Source of the DNA: Fermentimonas sp.
GTDB taxonomy: Bacteria; Bacteroidota; Bacteroidia; Bacteroidales; Dysgonomonadaceae
Direction: 5' to 3'
NCBI GenBank assembly: GCA_028683355.1
Contig: JAQUIZ010000007.1
Coordinates: 1-43,515, forward strand
Length of the DNA stretch: 43,515 nt
Shown: piece after piece, positions 43,498-43,515 of the stretch
Layout of the letters: every line of letters begins with the position of its first letter
How positions within the stretch are numbered: position 1 is the stretch's first letter
Made by a program: the position numbers and the translations under genes
Notes under the pieces: generated by a model
What the model saw: only the letters and a program-made list of their open reading frames with translations
Databases searched by the model: none
What the model was told of the DNA's origin: nothing

Positions 43498-43515
43498 ATT
43501 GTTCTTTTACACAAT

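Overview
The window looks like chromosomal backbone of a low-GC member of the Bacteroidota, most likely order Bacteroidales (a Dysgonomonadaceae-like relative is a guess). Three things support this. The gene content includes families largely restricted to that phylum (DUF4919, DUF5686, DUF4293, a UpxY-type NusG paralogue, Bacteroidota-type omega subunit, BamD next to rpoZ). Start codons lack Shine-Dalgarno sequences. Many genes are preceded by the Bacteroidota promoter signature, TTTG then 19-21 bases then TAnnTTTG. I see no rRNA, tRNA, CRISPR array, insertion sequence, integrase, phage or recognisable defence genes.

Layout, left half (1-11935, almost all minus strand). The left edge holds the remains of a corA magnesium-channel gene broken by an internal frameshifting deletion. 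Next come a secreted DUF4919 protein, then a lipid-related unit read leftward: HTH-cupin regulator, acyl-CoA synthetase and fabD, which ends in a 26-bp perfect palindrome. Upstream of it lies another leftward run: a DUF5686 outer-membrane protein, ispE (own promoter), an S9 prolyl-oligopeptidase-type peptidase, an inositol-monophosphatase-family enzyme and a ZIP metal transporter. A divergent control region with two palindromes separates this half from a Crp/Fnr-type regulator at 12093.

Middle (12093-29470, mostly plus strand): Crp/Fnr regulator; a GH3-family acyl-amido synthetase; the bamD-rpoZ-DUF4293 cluster, which meets a convergent M48 lipoprotein protease; topoisomerase IV/gyrase subunit A behind a structured leader; a DUF3316-like protein, a PatB/MalY aminotransferase, a SlyD prolyl isomerase with a nine-cysteine tail, aroC and a DUF1460 amidase-like protein; then minus-strand mgtC and a C-terminal processing protease; then VanZ, a TlpA-like thioredoxin lipoprotein, a SHOCT-DUF4870 protein and ftsE.

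Right part (29608-43497): pyrG-yidC, a conserved-looking acidic small protein, a glycine-zipper OmpA lipoprotein, free methionine-(R)-sulfoxide reductase behind a terminator-like hairpin, an orphan upxY (minus), a GHL10 hydrolase-like protein, fur-purA, a PepSY-type membrane protein, a YugP-type zinc peptidase, a TIGR01777 oxidoreductase, and a small SRPBCC-VOC-VOC cluster whose SRPBCC gene seems to have lost about 40 internal codons.

Most of the window is ordinary housekeeping (envelope biogenesis, nucleotide synthesis, isoprenoid and fatty-acid precursors, chorismate). I did not find a convincing new multi-gene system. The points most worth a second look are the two genes with internal deletions, the orphan UpxY antiterminator, the GH3 enzyme beside a Crp/Fnr gene, the cysteine-only SlyD tail and several precise inverted repeats in control regions.
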